53,327 nucleotides of DNA from Oscillibacter valericigenes (GCF_021531435.1 NZ_JAFBIS010000017.1:1-53327), one strand, 5' to 3'. Counted from the stretch's first letter, positions 22,616 through 30,717 are shown. Notes: generated by a model not told the origin, from the letters alone. A program made the numbers and translations.

Positions 22616-24007
22616 ATGATCTGGAAAGAAAACCGGGAAAACGCTTACTGTGAGATCACCCCCGCTATTCTGGCGCTGAAGGAGCAGTGGGAAAAGAAGA
22701 ACTACATCGACCCACGCCTTTACCGCGAGTACAACGTCAAGCGGGGCCTGCGTGACGAGGACGGACGGGGCGTTCTGACCGGACTGACCCGCGTGGCGGA
22801 GATCCAGTCCTACAACGTGGTCACAGACGCCGCCGACCGCGAGTACATCACCCCTGCCGACGGCATTCTGTACTACCGCGGCATCGACTGCCGGGAGATC
22901 GTCAAGGGCTCCGCCAAACGGGGCCGGTTCGCCTTTGAGGAGGCCGCCTATCTGCTGCTGTTCGGCGAGCTGCCCAACCAGGAGCAGCTTCAGGACTTCT
23001 GCGTCCAGCTGGCCTCCTACCGCACCCTGCCCACCAACTTCTTCCGGGACGTCATCATGAAAAATCCGCCCAAGGATCTGATGAACACCATGCAGCGGGC
23101 CATCCTGACGCTGTTCTGCTACGACGACAAGCCCAACGACATCGGTCTTGAAAACGTGCTGCGGCAGTGCCTGCAGCTCACCGCCAACATGCCGGTGCTG
23201 GCCATCTACGCATACCAGGCCTGGCGGTACAGCCTGCCCGGAGAGAGTCTGTTCATCCACGTCCCCAGGCCGGAGCTGTCCACCGCCGAAAACTTCCTGC
23301 GGATGCTGCGGGAGGACTGCAGCTACACGGAGCTGGAGGCCCGGACGCTGGATGTGGCCCTGGTGCTCCATGCCGACCACGGCGGCGGCAACAACTCCAC
23401 CTTCACCAACCACGTCGTCACCTCCTCCGGCACGGACACCTATTCCGCCATCGCAGCGGCCATGGCCTCCCTGAAGGGCCCCCGCCACGGCGGTGCCAAC
23501 AGCAAGGTCATGGAGATGATGGCCGACATCAAGACTCATGTGAAGGACTGGTCCGACGAGGGCTGCGTGGCGGACTACCTGAATAAGATTTTGGATAAAG
23601 ACGCCTTCGACCGCAGCGGCCTCATCTACGGCCTGGGCCACGCCGTCTATACGAAATCGGACCCCCGGTGCGAAGTGTTCCGGGACTACGTCCACCTGCT
23701 GGCGGCGGAGAAGGGCCGGGACCGGGAGCTGCAGCTCTACACCAATGTGGAAAAGGTGGGCAAGGAGCTGCTGATGGAGCGGCGGAACAAGGATGCCCTC
23801 TCCACCAACATCGACTTTTACAGCGGCTTCGTCTACGAGATGCTGGGCCTGCCCATGGAGCTCTACACGCCCCTGTTCGCCGTGGCCCGTATCGCCGGCT
23901 GGAGCGCCCACCGCATGGAGGAGCTGTCCGCCGGCGGCAAGCTGATCCGTCCGCGGTATGAGTGCGTGGAGGAGCACCGCTCCTATATCCCCATGGAAAA
24001 CCGGTGA
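22616..24007 (+). CDS. gltA: Citrate synthase
   Basis: The 463-residue enzyme condenses oxaloacetate with acetyl-CoA. The catalytic regions are present: His252 in VLHADHGGGNNSTF, His291 in GPRHGGANSK and His342 in LGHAVYTKSDPR, with the Asp region TNIDFYSGFVYEMLGLPMEL near residue 404. The N-terminal extension (ITPAILALKEQWEKKNYIDP) is typical of the clostridial type. AAGGAGT lies 8 bases before the ATG. It is transcribed alone from the promoter at 22549 to the hairpin at 24016. In such anaerobes it probably serves glutamate synthesis. Confidence 0.95.
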   Translation: MIWKENRENAYCEITPAILALKEQWEKKNYIDPRLYREYNVKRGLRDEDGRGVLTGLTRVAEIQSYNVVTDAADREYITPADGILYYRGIDCREIVKGSAKRGRFAFEEAAYLLLFGELPNQEQLQDFCVQLASYRTLPTNFFRDVIMKNPPKDLMNTMQRAILTLFCYDDKPNDIGLENVLRQCLQLTANMPVLAIYAYQAWRYSLPGESLFIHVPRPELSTAENFLRMLREDCSYTELEARTLDVALVLHADHGGGNNSTFTNHVVTSSGTDTYSAIAAAMASLKGPRHGGANSKVMEMMADIKTHVKDWSDEGCVADYLNKILDKDAFDRSGLIYGLGHAVYTKSDPRCEVFRDYVHLLAAEKGRDRELQLYTNVEKVGKELLMERRNKDALSTNIDFYSGFVYEMLGLPMELYTPLFAVARIAGWSAHRMEELSAGGKLIRPRYECVEEHRSYIPMENR

Positions 24008-24015
24008 GCTTTGAC

Positions 24016-24051
24016 AAAATTCCCGGGCAGGCGACCCTGTCCGGGAATTTT
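24016..24051 (+). terminator. Terminator after citrate synthase
   Basis: AAAATTCCCGGGCAGG (24016-24031) pairs with CCTGTCCGGGAATTTT (24036-24051) with one G-T pair. Confidence 0.8.
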
Positions 24052-24072
24052 CGAAAAATCTCAAATTGGGTG

Positions 24073-24101
24073 TTGACAATAGGGAAAGTTCTGGCTATAA
24101 T
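24073..24101 (+). promoter_or_regulatory. Perfect consensus promoter of the tRNA-Leu cluster
   Basis: TTGACA (24073-24078) and TATAAT (24096-24101) are separated by exactly 17 bases. The first tRNA begins 34 bases downstream. Confidence 0.9.
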
Positions 24102-24135
24102 AATCAAGCAGTCTTTTCCGGGGGACAATCAATCT

Positions 24136-24221
24136 GCGGCTGTGCTGGAACTGGTAGACAGGCCAGCTTGAGGTGCTGGTGTCGATTCGACGTGTGGGTT
24201 CAAGTCCCGTCAGCCGCACCA
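24136..24221 (+). tRNA. tRNA-Leu(GAG)
   Basis: The acceptor GCGGCTG pairs with CAGCCGC and the encoded CCA follows. The anticodon stem-loop is CCAGC-TTGAGGT-GCTGG with anticodon GAG. A long variable arm marks it as a class II tRNA, and the T-loop TTCAAGT is normal. Confidence 0.95.
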
Positions 24222-24244
24222 TTACCCCTTTGTCCCTGCCATAT

Positions 24245-24332
24245 GCGCGAGTGGTGGAATTGGCAGACTCGCTAGATTCAGGTTCTAGTGTCCTTTACGG
24301 ACGTGCGGGTTCAAGTCCCGCCTCGCGCACCA
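24245..24332 (+). tRNA. tRNA-Leu(CAG), copy 1
   Basis: The acceptor GCGCGAG pairs with CTCGCGC, with encoded CCA. The anticodon loop TTCAGGT gives anticodon CAG, and the long variable arm is a class II feature. Confidence 0.95.
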
Positions 24333-24339
24333 TCCCAAA

Positions 24340-24375
24340 AAACGGATTCCGCCGCAGGCGGCGGAATCCATTTTT
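24340..24375 (+). terminator. Terminator after tRNA-Leu(CAG) copy 1
   Basis: GGATTCCGCCG (24344-24354) pairs with CGGCGGAATCC (24359-24369), and ATTTTT follows. The later gap to 24510 holds small hairpins (ATTTTTGCT/AGCAAAAAT near 24431-24451, GCCGC/GCGGC near 24461-24474) but no gene. Confidence 0.8.
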
Positions 24376-24510
24376 CGGGAACCTTGGTATTTCACTCAAA
24401 TCGCCCGAAGTGAATTCGGTCGATTTCAAGATTTTTGCTTTCAGCAAAAATACTTGTACGCCGCACTTGCGGCGAAGGAACGTGCCCCCCTTTCAAGTAC
24501 ATATTGATAC

Positions 24511-24598
24511 GCGCGAGTGGTGGAATTGGCAGACTCGCTAGATTCAGGTTCTAGTGTCCTTTACGGACGTGCGGGTTCAAGTCCCGCCTCGCGCACCA
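24511..24598 (+). tRNA. tRNA-Leu(CAG), copy 2
   Basis: Identical over all 88 bases to the copy at 24245-24332, including the encoded CCA. It is followed directly by a strong terminator at 24601-24633. Confidence 0.95.
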
Positions 24599-24600
24599 AA

Positions 24601-24633
24601 AAGAAAGACAGGCAAAAGCCTGTCTTTCTTTTT
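24601..24633 (+). terminator. Terminator after tRNA-Leu(CAG) copy 2
   Basis: AAGAAAGACAGGC (24601-24613) pairs with GCCTGTCTTTCTT (24618-24630), followed by TTT. Confidence 0.9.
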
Positions 24634-24781
24634 GGCCCGTGGGGGTGTGAAGAAGCCGCCTTTTTACGGGACCCCCGCGCGAACCCAGCGGAGCGGTTCG
24701 CGTGGGGAAAGGAGCCGCAGCGGAGTGAGAGAGCTTTTGCCGACAGGCAGAAGCGAGGGATACGCAGCTTGCGGCGACGCC

Positions 24782-24799
24782 GTCCCGCCTCGCGCACCA
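24782..24799 (+). pseudogene. tRNA-Leu 3'-end remnant
   Basis: The 18 bases GTCCCGCCTCGCGCACCA are identical to the 3' end of tRNA-Leu(CAG), but nothing upstream can form the rest of a tRNA. A terminator (AGAGACATCC/GGATGTCTCT, 24804-24827, then CTTTTTT) follows, as it does after the real gene. Confidence 0.75.
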
Positions 24800-24901
24800 A
24801 AAAAGAGACATCCTGTTGGATGTCTCTCTTTTTTAGCCCGTGGAGGTGTGAAGAACCCGCCTTTTTACGGGGCCCCCGCGCGAACCCCGCGCCTGCCGGA
24901 T

Positions 24902-24930
24902 TTGACATTCCCCTTTCCTCCGGCTATAAT
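24902..24930 (+). promoter_or_regulatory. Perfect consensus promoter of the LysR gene
   Basis: TTGACA (24902-24907) and TATAAT (24925-24930) are separated by 17 bases. A perfect vegetative promoter is unusual for a LysR regulator, which normally represses itself. Confidence 0.85.
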
Positions 24931-24962
24931 CAAAAACGATAACGACTTCAGGAGGCGGCGAT

Positions 24963-25925
24963 ATGACCTTTCAGCAGCTGACCTATGTGGTGGAGATCTC
25001 CAAATGCGGCTCGATCAACAAGGCCGCCCATAAGCTGGTGCTGTCCCAGTCCGGCATCTCCACAGCGGTGCGGGAGCTGGAGGAGGAGCTGGGCATCCAG
25101 TTCTTCGTCCGCAGCAACCGGGGCGTGGAGTTCACCCCCGAGGGAGAGGAATTTTTGAGCTACGCCATCTCCCTGCTGGAGCAGAAGCGGCGTATCGAAC
25201 AGCTCTATGGAGAGGGTCGGAACGCTGCCGCCCCCGTCCGCTTCTCCGTGTCCACCCAGCGCTATCCCTTTACCGAGGACGCTTTTCTGCGGCTGCTGCG
25301 GGACGGAGCCGACAGCCGCTACCGCTACGCCATCAAGGAGACGGGAATGGACGCCGTCATTGAGGACGTCTACGACCACCGCTCCGACATCGGCGTCATC
25401 TTCCTGACAGACCTGACGGAGAAGATGATCCGCCGCCTGCTGGACGCCCGGGACCTGGAGTTCCATGAGATCGCCGCCGTGCCGCCCTGTATCTACGTCC
25501 GCAAGGAGCATCCCCTGGCGGGGCTGGACGCGGTGCGGGAGGACGATCTGGAGGGCTTCCCCTATGTGTCCTTCGAGCACACCCAGGGCGTGGCGTCCGA
25601 CCTGTCGGAGGAATACCAGATGATGTCCATGAAGCGGCCCGACCGCTCCATCACCGTCAATGACCGGGCCACCATGATGAACATTCTCTCCCGGACCGAC
25701 GCCTTTACCACCGGCAGCGGCCTGCTGGTGGAGAGCTTCATCAGCCAGGCGGTGGTCACGGTGCCGCTGGCAGATCAAGGCAGCTTCCGCATCGGCTGGA
25801 TCGTGCCCCGGGACGTCAGACTGGCGCCGCTGGCGGAGCAGTTCGTGGGGCTGCTGGAGCAGTCTGTGGCGGATTCCATCCGCTTTACCCAGGAGCTGCA
25901 CCGCTCCCTGACAAAGAAAGCGTAA
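24963..25925 (+). CDS. LysR-family transcription regulator
   Basis: The 320-residue protein has a typical N-terminal winged helix-turn-helix (MTFQQLTYVVEISKCGSINK, AAHKLVLSQSGISTAVRELE, EELGIQFFVRSNRGVEFTPEG; residues 1-65), a linker helix and a two-lobed effector domain. AGGAGG lies 7 bases before the start. It is transcribed alone, convergent with the NhaC gene. The usual divergent target gene is missing, since tRNA genes lie upstream, so its regulon cannot be read from the surroundings. Confidence 0.92.
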   Translation: MTFQQLTYVVEISKCGSINKAAHKLVLSQSGISTAVRELEEELGIQFFVRSNRGVEFTPEGEEFLSYAISLLEQKRRIEQLYGEGRNAAAPVRFSVSTQRYPFTEDAFLRLLRDGADSRYRYAIKETGMDAVIEDVYDHRSDIGVIFLTDLTEKMIRRLLDARDLEFHEIAAVPPCIYVRKEHPLAGLDAVREDDLEGFPYVSFEHTQGVASDLSEEYQMMSMKRPDRSITVNDRATMMNILSRTDAFTTGSGLLVESFISQAVVTVPLADQGSFRIGWIVPRDVRLAPLAEQFVGLLEQSVADSIRFTQELHRSLTKKA

Positions 25926-25930
25926 AGTAA

Positions 25931-25958
25931 AGCGCCGGCTGAGCCGGCGCTTCTTTTT
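25931..25958 (+). terminator. Terminator after the LysR gene
   Basis: AGCGCCGGCT (25931-25940) pairs with AGCCGGCGCT (25942-25951), followed by TCTTTTT. It lies between convergent genes. Confidence 0.85.
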
Positions 25959-27360
25959 ATTCGCTTTCCAGGTCTTTCTTTGCCGCCACGCCCGATTCCG
26001 CCACATCGTATGCCCAATTCCAGGGGTCCCTGCGGCAGACACGGTCCGCATAGGGCACGAAGACGGACAGCAGGCCGAAAGCCGCCAAAATCCAGCAGTA
26101 CCACATGTAGGGCACGATCTCCACGGGGCTGATGACGATATTATAAGTTGTGGTCGTCAAAGCGGCTGCCATCAGAAGCTGGGCGCCGTAGGGGAGGATG
26201 CCCTGGAACACGCAGGAGAACACATCCAGCAAAGACGCCGTCCGGCGGGGGTCCACCCTGTATTCCCGGCTGATGTCCCGGGCCACGTTGCCGCAGAGGA
26301 TAATGGCCACGGTATTATTGGCGGTGGCGCAGTCCGCCAGGGACACCAGGGCCGCCATGCCCACCTGGGCGGACTTGTTGCCCTTCATCATGCCCCGCAG
26401 CTTTTCGATCAGCCAGACGATGCCGCCGTTGTGGGCGATCAGCTCCGACAATCCGCCGCAGAACAGCGCCAGGAAGAACACCTCGCTCATGCCGGTGAAG
26501 CCGTCCCAGATGGCCTGGGCATAGGTGAACACCGTCAGCTCTCCGCAGGCCATGCCGATGACGCCGGCGGAGAAAATGCCGATGGTCAGGGTCAGGAACA
26601 CGTTGACGCCGATGATGGCCAGAGCCAGCACCAGAATGTAAGGCACCACCTTGATGAGCGCAAAGGGATGGGCCCCCATGTCGGCCGCGCTCTCCGGCCG
26701 GGCACATACCAGCAAAATCACCAGCGTGACCAATGCGGCGGGCAGGGCGATATAGAAGTTGACCCGGAACTTGTCCCGCATCTCGCAGCCCTGGGTCTTG
26801 GTGGCAGCGATGGTGGTGTCGGAAATCATGGACAGGTTGTCGCCGAACATGGCGCCGCCGGCACAGGCGCCCAGCATCATCGGCACGCTGAGGCCGCTCT
26901 CCGCCGCCAGGCCCACGGCAATGGGCACCAGCGAGGTGATGGTTCCCACGGAGGTCCCGGTGGCGGTGCCCAAAAAGGCGGAGATGACGAACACGCCGGC
27001 AGCCAGCAGCTCCACGGGGATCAGGGAGAGGCCCAGGTTGACGGTGGCGTCCACGCCGCCCATGGTCTTTGCCACGGTGGAAAAGGCGCCTGCCAGAATG
27101 TAGATCATCAGCATGGTCAGCACATTTTCATTGGCGGCACCCCGGGCGAAAATGGCAAATTTTCGGTCGATGCTCTCCCGGCCCATGCAGAAAGCCGCCA
27201 GCACAGCGATGAACATAGCGGTGACGGACGGGAACTGGTAGAAGGCCATCTCCTCCCCTTTCGCCTGGAGATACAATCCCGCGCCCAGATAGATGACGAT
27301 GAAGATCAAAAACGGAAGCAGGGCCCAGCCATTGCCCTGCTTTTTGATTTCCCGGTTCAT
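25957..27360 (-). CDS. nhaC: NhaC-family Na+/H+ antiporter
   Basis: The 467-residue protein has about 11-12 membrane segments and NhaC-family strings: FLGTATGTSVGTITSLVPIA, GACAGGAMFGDNLSMISDTT with a following IAATKTQGCEM, and LADCATANNTVAIILCGNVA. Such carriers exchange sodium, or organic substrates such as lactate/malate, for protons or sodium. The start MNREIKKQGN follows GGAGGAAACC. The promoter at 27404-27433 overlaps the end of the upstream Xre gene. It is convergent with the LysR gene. Confidence 0.9.
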   Translation of the reverse strand: MNREIKKQGNGWALLPFLIFIVIYLGAGLYLQAKGEEMAFYQFPSVTAMFIAVLAAFCMGRESIDRKFAIFARGAANENVLTMLMIYILAGAFSTVAKTMGGVDATVNLGLSLIPVELLAAGVFVISAFLGTATGTSVGTITSLVPIAVGLAAESGLSVPMMLGACAGGAMFGDNLSMISDTTIAATKTQGCEMRDKFRVNFYIALPAALVTLVILLVCARPESAADMGAHPFALIKVVPYILVLALAIIGVNVFLTLTIGIFSAGVIGMACGELTVFTYAQAIWDGFTGMSEVFFLALFCGGLSELIAHNGGIVWLIEKLRGMMKGNKSAQVGMAALVSLADCATANNTVAIILCGNVARDISREYRVDPRRTASLLDVFSCVFQGILPYGAQLLMAAALTTTTYNIVISPVEIVPYMWYCWILAAFGLLSVFVPYADRVCRRDPWNWAYDVAESGVAAKKDLESE

Positions 27361-27403
27361 GGTGGTTTCCTCCTCTTTCCCTCTCGCAGTTGGTATTGAT
27401 AGG

Positions 27404-27433
27404 ATTATACCAGCTTATCCTATGAGATGGCAA
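27404..27433 (-). promoter_or_regulatory. Promoter of nhaC
   Basis: On the minus strand TTGCCA (27428-27433) and TATAAT (27404-27409) are 18 bases apart. The boxes overlap the last codons and stop of the Xre-type gene. Confidence 0.6.
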
Positions 27434-27975
27434 CCGCTTTCTTTTCCGTTTGGCCTCCGGCCGCACGTCCCCCTTTTGTTTTCAACGATGCAGAAAACGA
27501 TAAGCCCCGCGCCGATGGCTGCCGTGACCGCTGCCAGGGCAAGGGGAACGGCGTAATTCGCAGGGCTGGCCACATATTCGCCCACCGTCATGTAGCGGTA
27601 CAGCATGTACTGTGTACTGAGGGCCGCGCTCCGCACCGCCGTGACCACGGAAACGACCGCAAGGGCGATCATCAAAAAGAGCAGCCCACTGATCACCAGC
27701 AGATTCATGTTTCGGCTGCGGCGGTTGAGATACGCCAGGTCTTCAATGGTGATCCGGTCTTCGGCGCCCCGCGCCTTTTTCTCCTCTCCCAGCAGATCGT
27801 CAAGTGGAATGTGAAAAATTCCGCAGAGCTTCAGCGCGCTCTCCAGATCCGGCAATGTGCCGCCAAGCTCCCACTTGGAGACGGTCTGCCTGGAAACATT
27901 CAATTTTCCCGCCAGCTGCTCCTGGGTCATCCCGGATATTTTTCTCAATTCCTGTATGTTGCCGCCGATGTTCAT
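27415..27975 (-). CDS. Membrane-tethered Xre-type regulator
   Basis: The protein of about 186 residues carries an Xre helix-turn-helix (IQELRKISGMTQEQLAGKLN, VSRQTVSKWELGGTLPDLES) in residues 5-60. A linker and two membrane segments follow: NLLVISGLLFLMIALAVVSV and VPLALAAVTAAIGAGLIVFC. The C-terminus is basic. The start MNIGGNIQELRK is chosen because the family usually begins there and GGGGAG lies 7 bases upstream; longer frames have no support. DNA-binding proteins held at the membrane can sense envelope state. The nhaC promoter at its 3' end makes nhaC a possible target. Confidence 0.8.
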   Translation of the reverse strand: MNIGGNIQELRKISGMTQEQLAGKLNVSRQTVSKWELGGTLPDLESALKLCGIFHIPLDDLLGEEKKARGAEDRITIEDLAYLNRRSRNMNLLVISGLLFLMIALAVVSVVTAVRSAALSTQYMLYRYMTVGEYVASPANYAVPLALAAVTAAIGAGLIVFCIVENKRGTCGRRPNGKESGCHLIG

Positions 27976-28179
27976 AAGACCGCTCCCCATTTTCTCTGCG
28001 TCCGCGTACGCGGCCGCGAATTTGCCGGAAGAAACGCCTTCCCGCCGCTTCTTCAATACTAGCAAAGGCAGCCGTCATTTTCCACCGGTTTTCCTTTACA
28101 TTTCCGCCACAAATGCTGACATCCCCTGCGGTCACGCGGGGAAAAGCCGGTGCAAAACCGTGCAGCCGCCTCCGGGCCA

Positions 28180-28208
28180 TTGACTTTTTCCCCGGTTTCC
28201 GATATGAT
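28180..28208 (+). promoter_or_regulatory. Promoter of the mscS gene
   Basis: TTGACT (28180-28185) and TATGAT (28203-28208) are 17 bases apart, 39 bases before the start codon. Confidence 0.75.
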
Positions 28209-28247
28209 TTCTGTATTATGCCAATAGAAATCAAGGAGGAACACACC

Positions 28248-29069
28248 ATGACTGCTCTCGATCTGAACGCTCTGCTCGGCACTTCCATCGCGGGGATGAC
28301 CCTGGCGAAAATTCTCTACGCGCTCTTTACCCTCATTGTCTGCCTCATCGTCATCAAAGCCGTTCTGAAGCTCACCATCCGCCTGCTGTCCCGGTCCAAG
28401 CTGGACGCCCGCGTCCAGAAGTACATCCAAACCGGCATTAAGCTGGTGCTGTACATCATCGCCGTTGTCATTGTGGCGGAAAGCCTGGATGTGAACATGA
28501 CCTCCCTGGTGGCGCTGCTGTCTGTCGGCTCCCTGGGTATCACCCTGGCGGCTGAGGACATCCTGGGCAATGTGGCCGGCGGGCTGGTCATCCTGTCCGC
28601 CCATCCCTTCTCCATGGGGGATTTCATTGAGGTGAACGGCGTCTCCGGCACAGTTCAGGAGATCTCCCTGAACCACACCAAGCTGCTGACCCCCGACGGG
28701 CTGCTGGTACTGCTGCCCAACAAGGAGCTGTCCAGCTCCAAGGTCATCAACTACACCGTCCTGGGCCGCCGCCGCGTGACTCAGAAGGTCACCGCCTCCT
28801 ACGACGCCCCCACCGAGGATGTGAAGGCTGCCTGCCGGGACGCCCTGGCAAATACCCCGAAGATCCTGGAAGACCCCGCCTCCGCCGTTTACCTCTCCAA
28901 CTACGGCGAGAGCTCCATCGAGTACACGGTGTTCTGCTGGTGCTCCGCCGCCGACTACTGGGACGTCTACTTTGGCCTGGGCGAGAACCTGCGGAGCGCC
29001 TTCGCCGGCCACGGCGTGGAGATGACCTACGACCATCTGAACGTCCATATCGTCGAAAACCGCGGTTGA
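28248..29069 (+). CDS. mscS: MscS-type mechanosensitive channel
   Basis: The 273-residue protein has three N-terminal membrane helices. The third is the pore helix region, SLVALLSVGSLGITLAAEDI with a following LGNVAGGLVIL. The beta domain then includes HPFSMGDFIEVNGVSGTVQE and LLVLLPNKELSSSKVINYT, as in small MscS channels that release solutes on osmotic down-shock. AAGGAGG lies 9 bases before the ATG. Its stop codon lies inside the -35 box of the next promoter. Confidence 0.93.
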   Translation: MTALDLNALLGTSIAGMTLAKILYALFTLIVCLIVIKAVLKLTIRLLSRSKLDARVQKYIQTGIKLVLYIIAVVIVAESLDVNMTSLVALLSVGSLGITLAAEDILGNVAGGLVILSAHPFSMGDFIEVNGVSGTVQEISLNHTKLLTPDGLLVLLPNKELSSSKVINYTVLGRRRVTQKVTASYDAPTEDVKAACRDALANTPKILEDPASAVYLSNYGESSIEYTVFCWCSAADYWDVYFGLGENLRSAFAGHGVEMTYDHLNVHIVENRG

Positions 29070-29094
29070 CAAACGCAGGTCATATCTCTATAAT
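29066..29094 (+). promoter_or_regulatory. Perfect consensus promoter of the methionine T-box operon
   Basis: TTGACA (29066-29071) and TATAAT (29089-29094) are separated by exactly 17 bases. The -35 box contains the mscS stop codon (29067-29069). Confidence 0.88.
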
Positions 29095-29101
29095 ACCTTT
29101 T

Positions 29102-29378
29102 AAAGCGATGAAGGAGAGGGACGGAGGCTGACGCCCCCAGAGAGCCGGCGCAGGGTGCGAGCCGGCGGCAGGGGTCTCCAGGTCCTATGGCTCCCGAGCC
29201 GGACGTTCGAGGACTGTCGGTCGTTAGGGCGTCCCGCGTACGCCGCGTCAGTGCAAAGGGGTTGCTGGACCCCGAAAGTGGCGCCCGGTCGTGAGGCCGG
29301 CGCAATTTGAGTGGTACCGCGGAAGCATGATACGGCTTTCGTCTCAAAGAAACTCTTTGGGACGAAAGCCGTTTTTTT
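29102..29378 (+). ncRNA. T-box leader controlling metY-metA
   Basis: The leader has a long stem I region (29105-29240), the conserved T-box sequence TGGTACCGCG (29312-29321), and a terminator made of ACGGCTTTCGTC (29332-29343) and GACGAAAGCCGT (29361-29372) followed by TTTTTTT. T-boxes bind uncharged tRNA through a specifier codon and the acceptor end; binding prevents the terminator. An ATG at 29187-29189 in the 3' side of stem I is the likely specifier, which agrees with the methionine genes downstream. The exact stem I fold was not computed. Confidence 0.88.
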
Positions 29379-29409
29379 CGTTCCGGAAATCTGAAAGGAG
29401 CACACAACT

Positions 29410-30693
29410 ATGAGCAATTACCGTCCTGAAACCATCTGCGTCCAGGGAGGCTACACCCCCGGCAGCGGCGAGCCCCGGCAGATCCCCATCATCCAGTCCA
29501 CCACTTTTAAATATGCCACCAGCGAGGACATGGGCAAACTCTTTGACCTGGAGGCCGACGGCTATTTCTACTCCCGCCTTCAGAATCCCACCTGCGACTA
29601 TGTGGCTGCCAAGATCTGCGCCCTGGAGGGCGGCACGGCGGCCATGCTGACCTCCTCCGGCCAGGCGGCCAACTTCTTTGCCCTGTTCAACATCGCCACT
29701 TGCGGCGACCACATCGTGGCGTCCTCCAGCATTTACGGCGGCACCTTCAACCTCATCTCCGTCACCATGGCGAAGATGGGAATTGAAACGACCTTTGTCG
29801 CCCCTGACTGCTCCGAGGAAGAACTGAACGCTGCCTTCCGCCCCAACACCAAGGCCGTGTTCGGCGAGACCATCGCCAACCCTGCTCTGACGGTGCTGGA
29901 CATTGAGAAGTTCGCCAAAGCCGCCCACAGCCACGGCGTGCCCCTCATCGTGGACAACACCTTCGCCACCCCCGTAGGCTGCCGGCCCTTTGAGTGGGGC
30001 GCCGACATCGTGACCCACTCCACCACTAAGTACATGGACGGCCACGGCGCCGCCGTGGGAGGCGCCATCGTGGATTCCGGCAAGTTCGACTGGATGGCCC
30101 ACGCCGACAAGTTCCCCGGCCTGTGCACCCCTGACGACAGCTACCACGGCATCACCTACGCCGAAAAGTTCGGCAAGGAGGGCGCTTTTATCACGAAGTG
30201 CACCGCCCAGCTCATGCGGGACTTCGGCTCCACTCCCTCCCCCCAGAGCGCCTTCTACCTGAACCTGGGTCTGGAGAGCCTCCACGTCCGCATGGCCCGC
30301 CACTGCGAGAACGGACAGGCTGTGGCGGAGTTTCTGGCGGCGCATCCCAAGGTGGAAGTCGTCCACTACTGCGGCCTGCCCGGGGACCCCTACCACGAGG
30401 TGGCCCAAAAATACCTGCCTCACGGCTCCTGCGGCGTGGTGTCCTTTGAGCTCAAGGGCGGCCGCCCCGCCGCCGAGGTGTTCATGAGCAGGCTGAAGCT
30501 GGCGGCCATCGAGACCCACGTGGCCGACGCCCGGACCTGCTGCCTGAATCCCGCCACCTCCACCCACCGCCAGATGACCGAGGAGCAGCTCAAGGCCGCC
30601 GGCGTCCCCGCCGGACTGGTCCGCATGAGCTGCGGCCTGGAGAGCAAGGAGGACCTCATCGAAGATATTGCCCAGGCATTGGAGGCTATCTGA
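29410..30693 (+). CDS. metY: O-acetylhomoserine sulfhydrylase
   Basis: The 427-residue PLP enzyme belongs to the Cys/Met metabolism family. The cofactor lysine lies in HSTTKYMDGHG. Other family marks are TTFKYATSEDMGKLF, YFYSRLQNPT, MLTSSGQAAN, GGTFNLI and VVSFELKGG. It makes homocysteine from O-acetylhomoserine and sulfide; a methionine gamma-lyase side role cannot be excluded from sequence. Neighbouring metA supplies the substrate, and the T-box makes expression depend on uncharged tRNA. AAGGAG lies 9 bases before the ATG. The stop codon lies within a perfect 15-bp inverted repeat. Confidence 0.9.
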   Translation: MSNYRPETICVQGGYTPGSGEPRQIPIIQSTTFKYATSEDMGKLFDLEADGYFYSRLQNPTCDYVAAKICALEGGTAAMLTSSGQAANFFALFNIATCGDHIVASSSIYGGTFNLISVTMAKMGIETTFVAPDCSEEELNAAFRPNTKAVFGETIANPALTVLDIEKFAKAAHSHGVPLIVDNTFATPVGCRPFEWGADIVTHSTTKYMDGHGAAVGGAIVDSGKFDWMAHADKFPGLCTPDDSYHGITYAEKFGKEGAFITKCTAQLMRDFGSTPSPQSAFYLNLGLESLHVRMARHCENGQAVAEFLAAHPKVEVVHYCGLPGDPYHEVAQKYLPHGSCGVVSFELKGGRPAAEVFMSRLKLAAIETHVADARTCCLNPATSTHRQMTEEQLKAAGVPAGLVRMSCGLESKEDLIEDIAQALEAI

Positions 30694-30717
30694 TGTGAAG
30701 TCTCACATCAGATAGCC
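30684..30717 (+). repeat. Perfect 15-bp hairpin spanning the metY stop codon
   Basis: GGCTATCTGATGTGA (30684-30698) and TCACATCAGATAGCC (30703-30717) are perfect inverted copies around a 4-base loop. The metY TGA (30691-30693) is inside the left arm. No T-run follows. A second hairpin (ATCCCCC/GGGGGA, about 30769-30791) lies before metA. Confidence 0.85.

Larger units (their letters stand above)
24581..24888 (+). repeat. Duplicated tRNA tail, terminator and downstream segment
   Basis: The block 24581-24687 (tRNA 3' end, terminator, then GCCCGTGGGGGTGTGAAGAA and CCGCCTTTTTACGGG) recurs at 24782-24888, 201 bases later, with scattered changes. The terminator stem has diverged in sequence but keeps its form. 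The DNA between the copies (24688-24781) is GC-rich and has no gene. Confidence 0.75.

Noticed and set aside
24554..25033. Frames running through tRNA-Leu copy 2 and the duplicated tail
   Set aside because: They overlap a tRNA, terminators and repeats, and show no protein family pattern.
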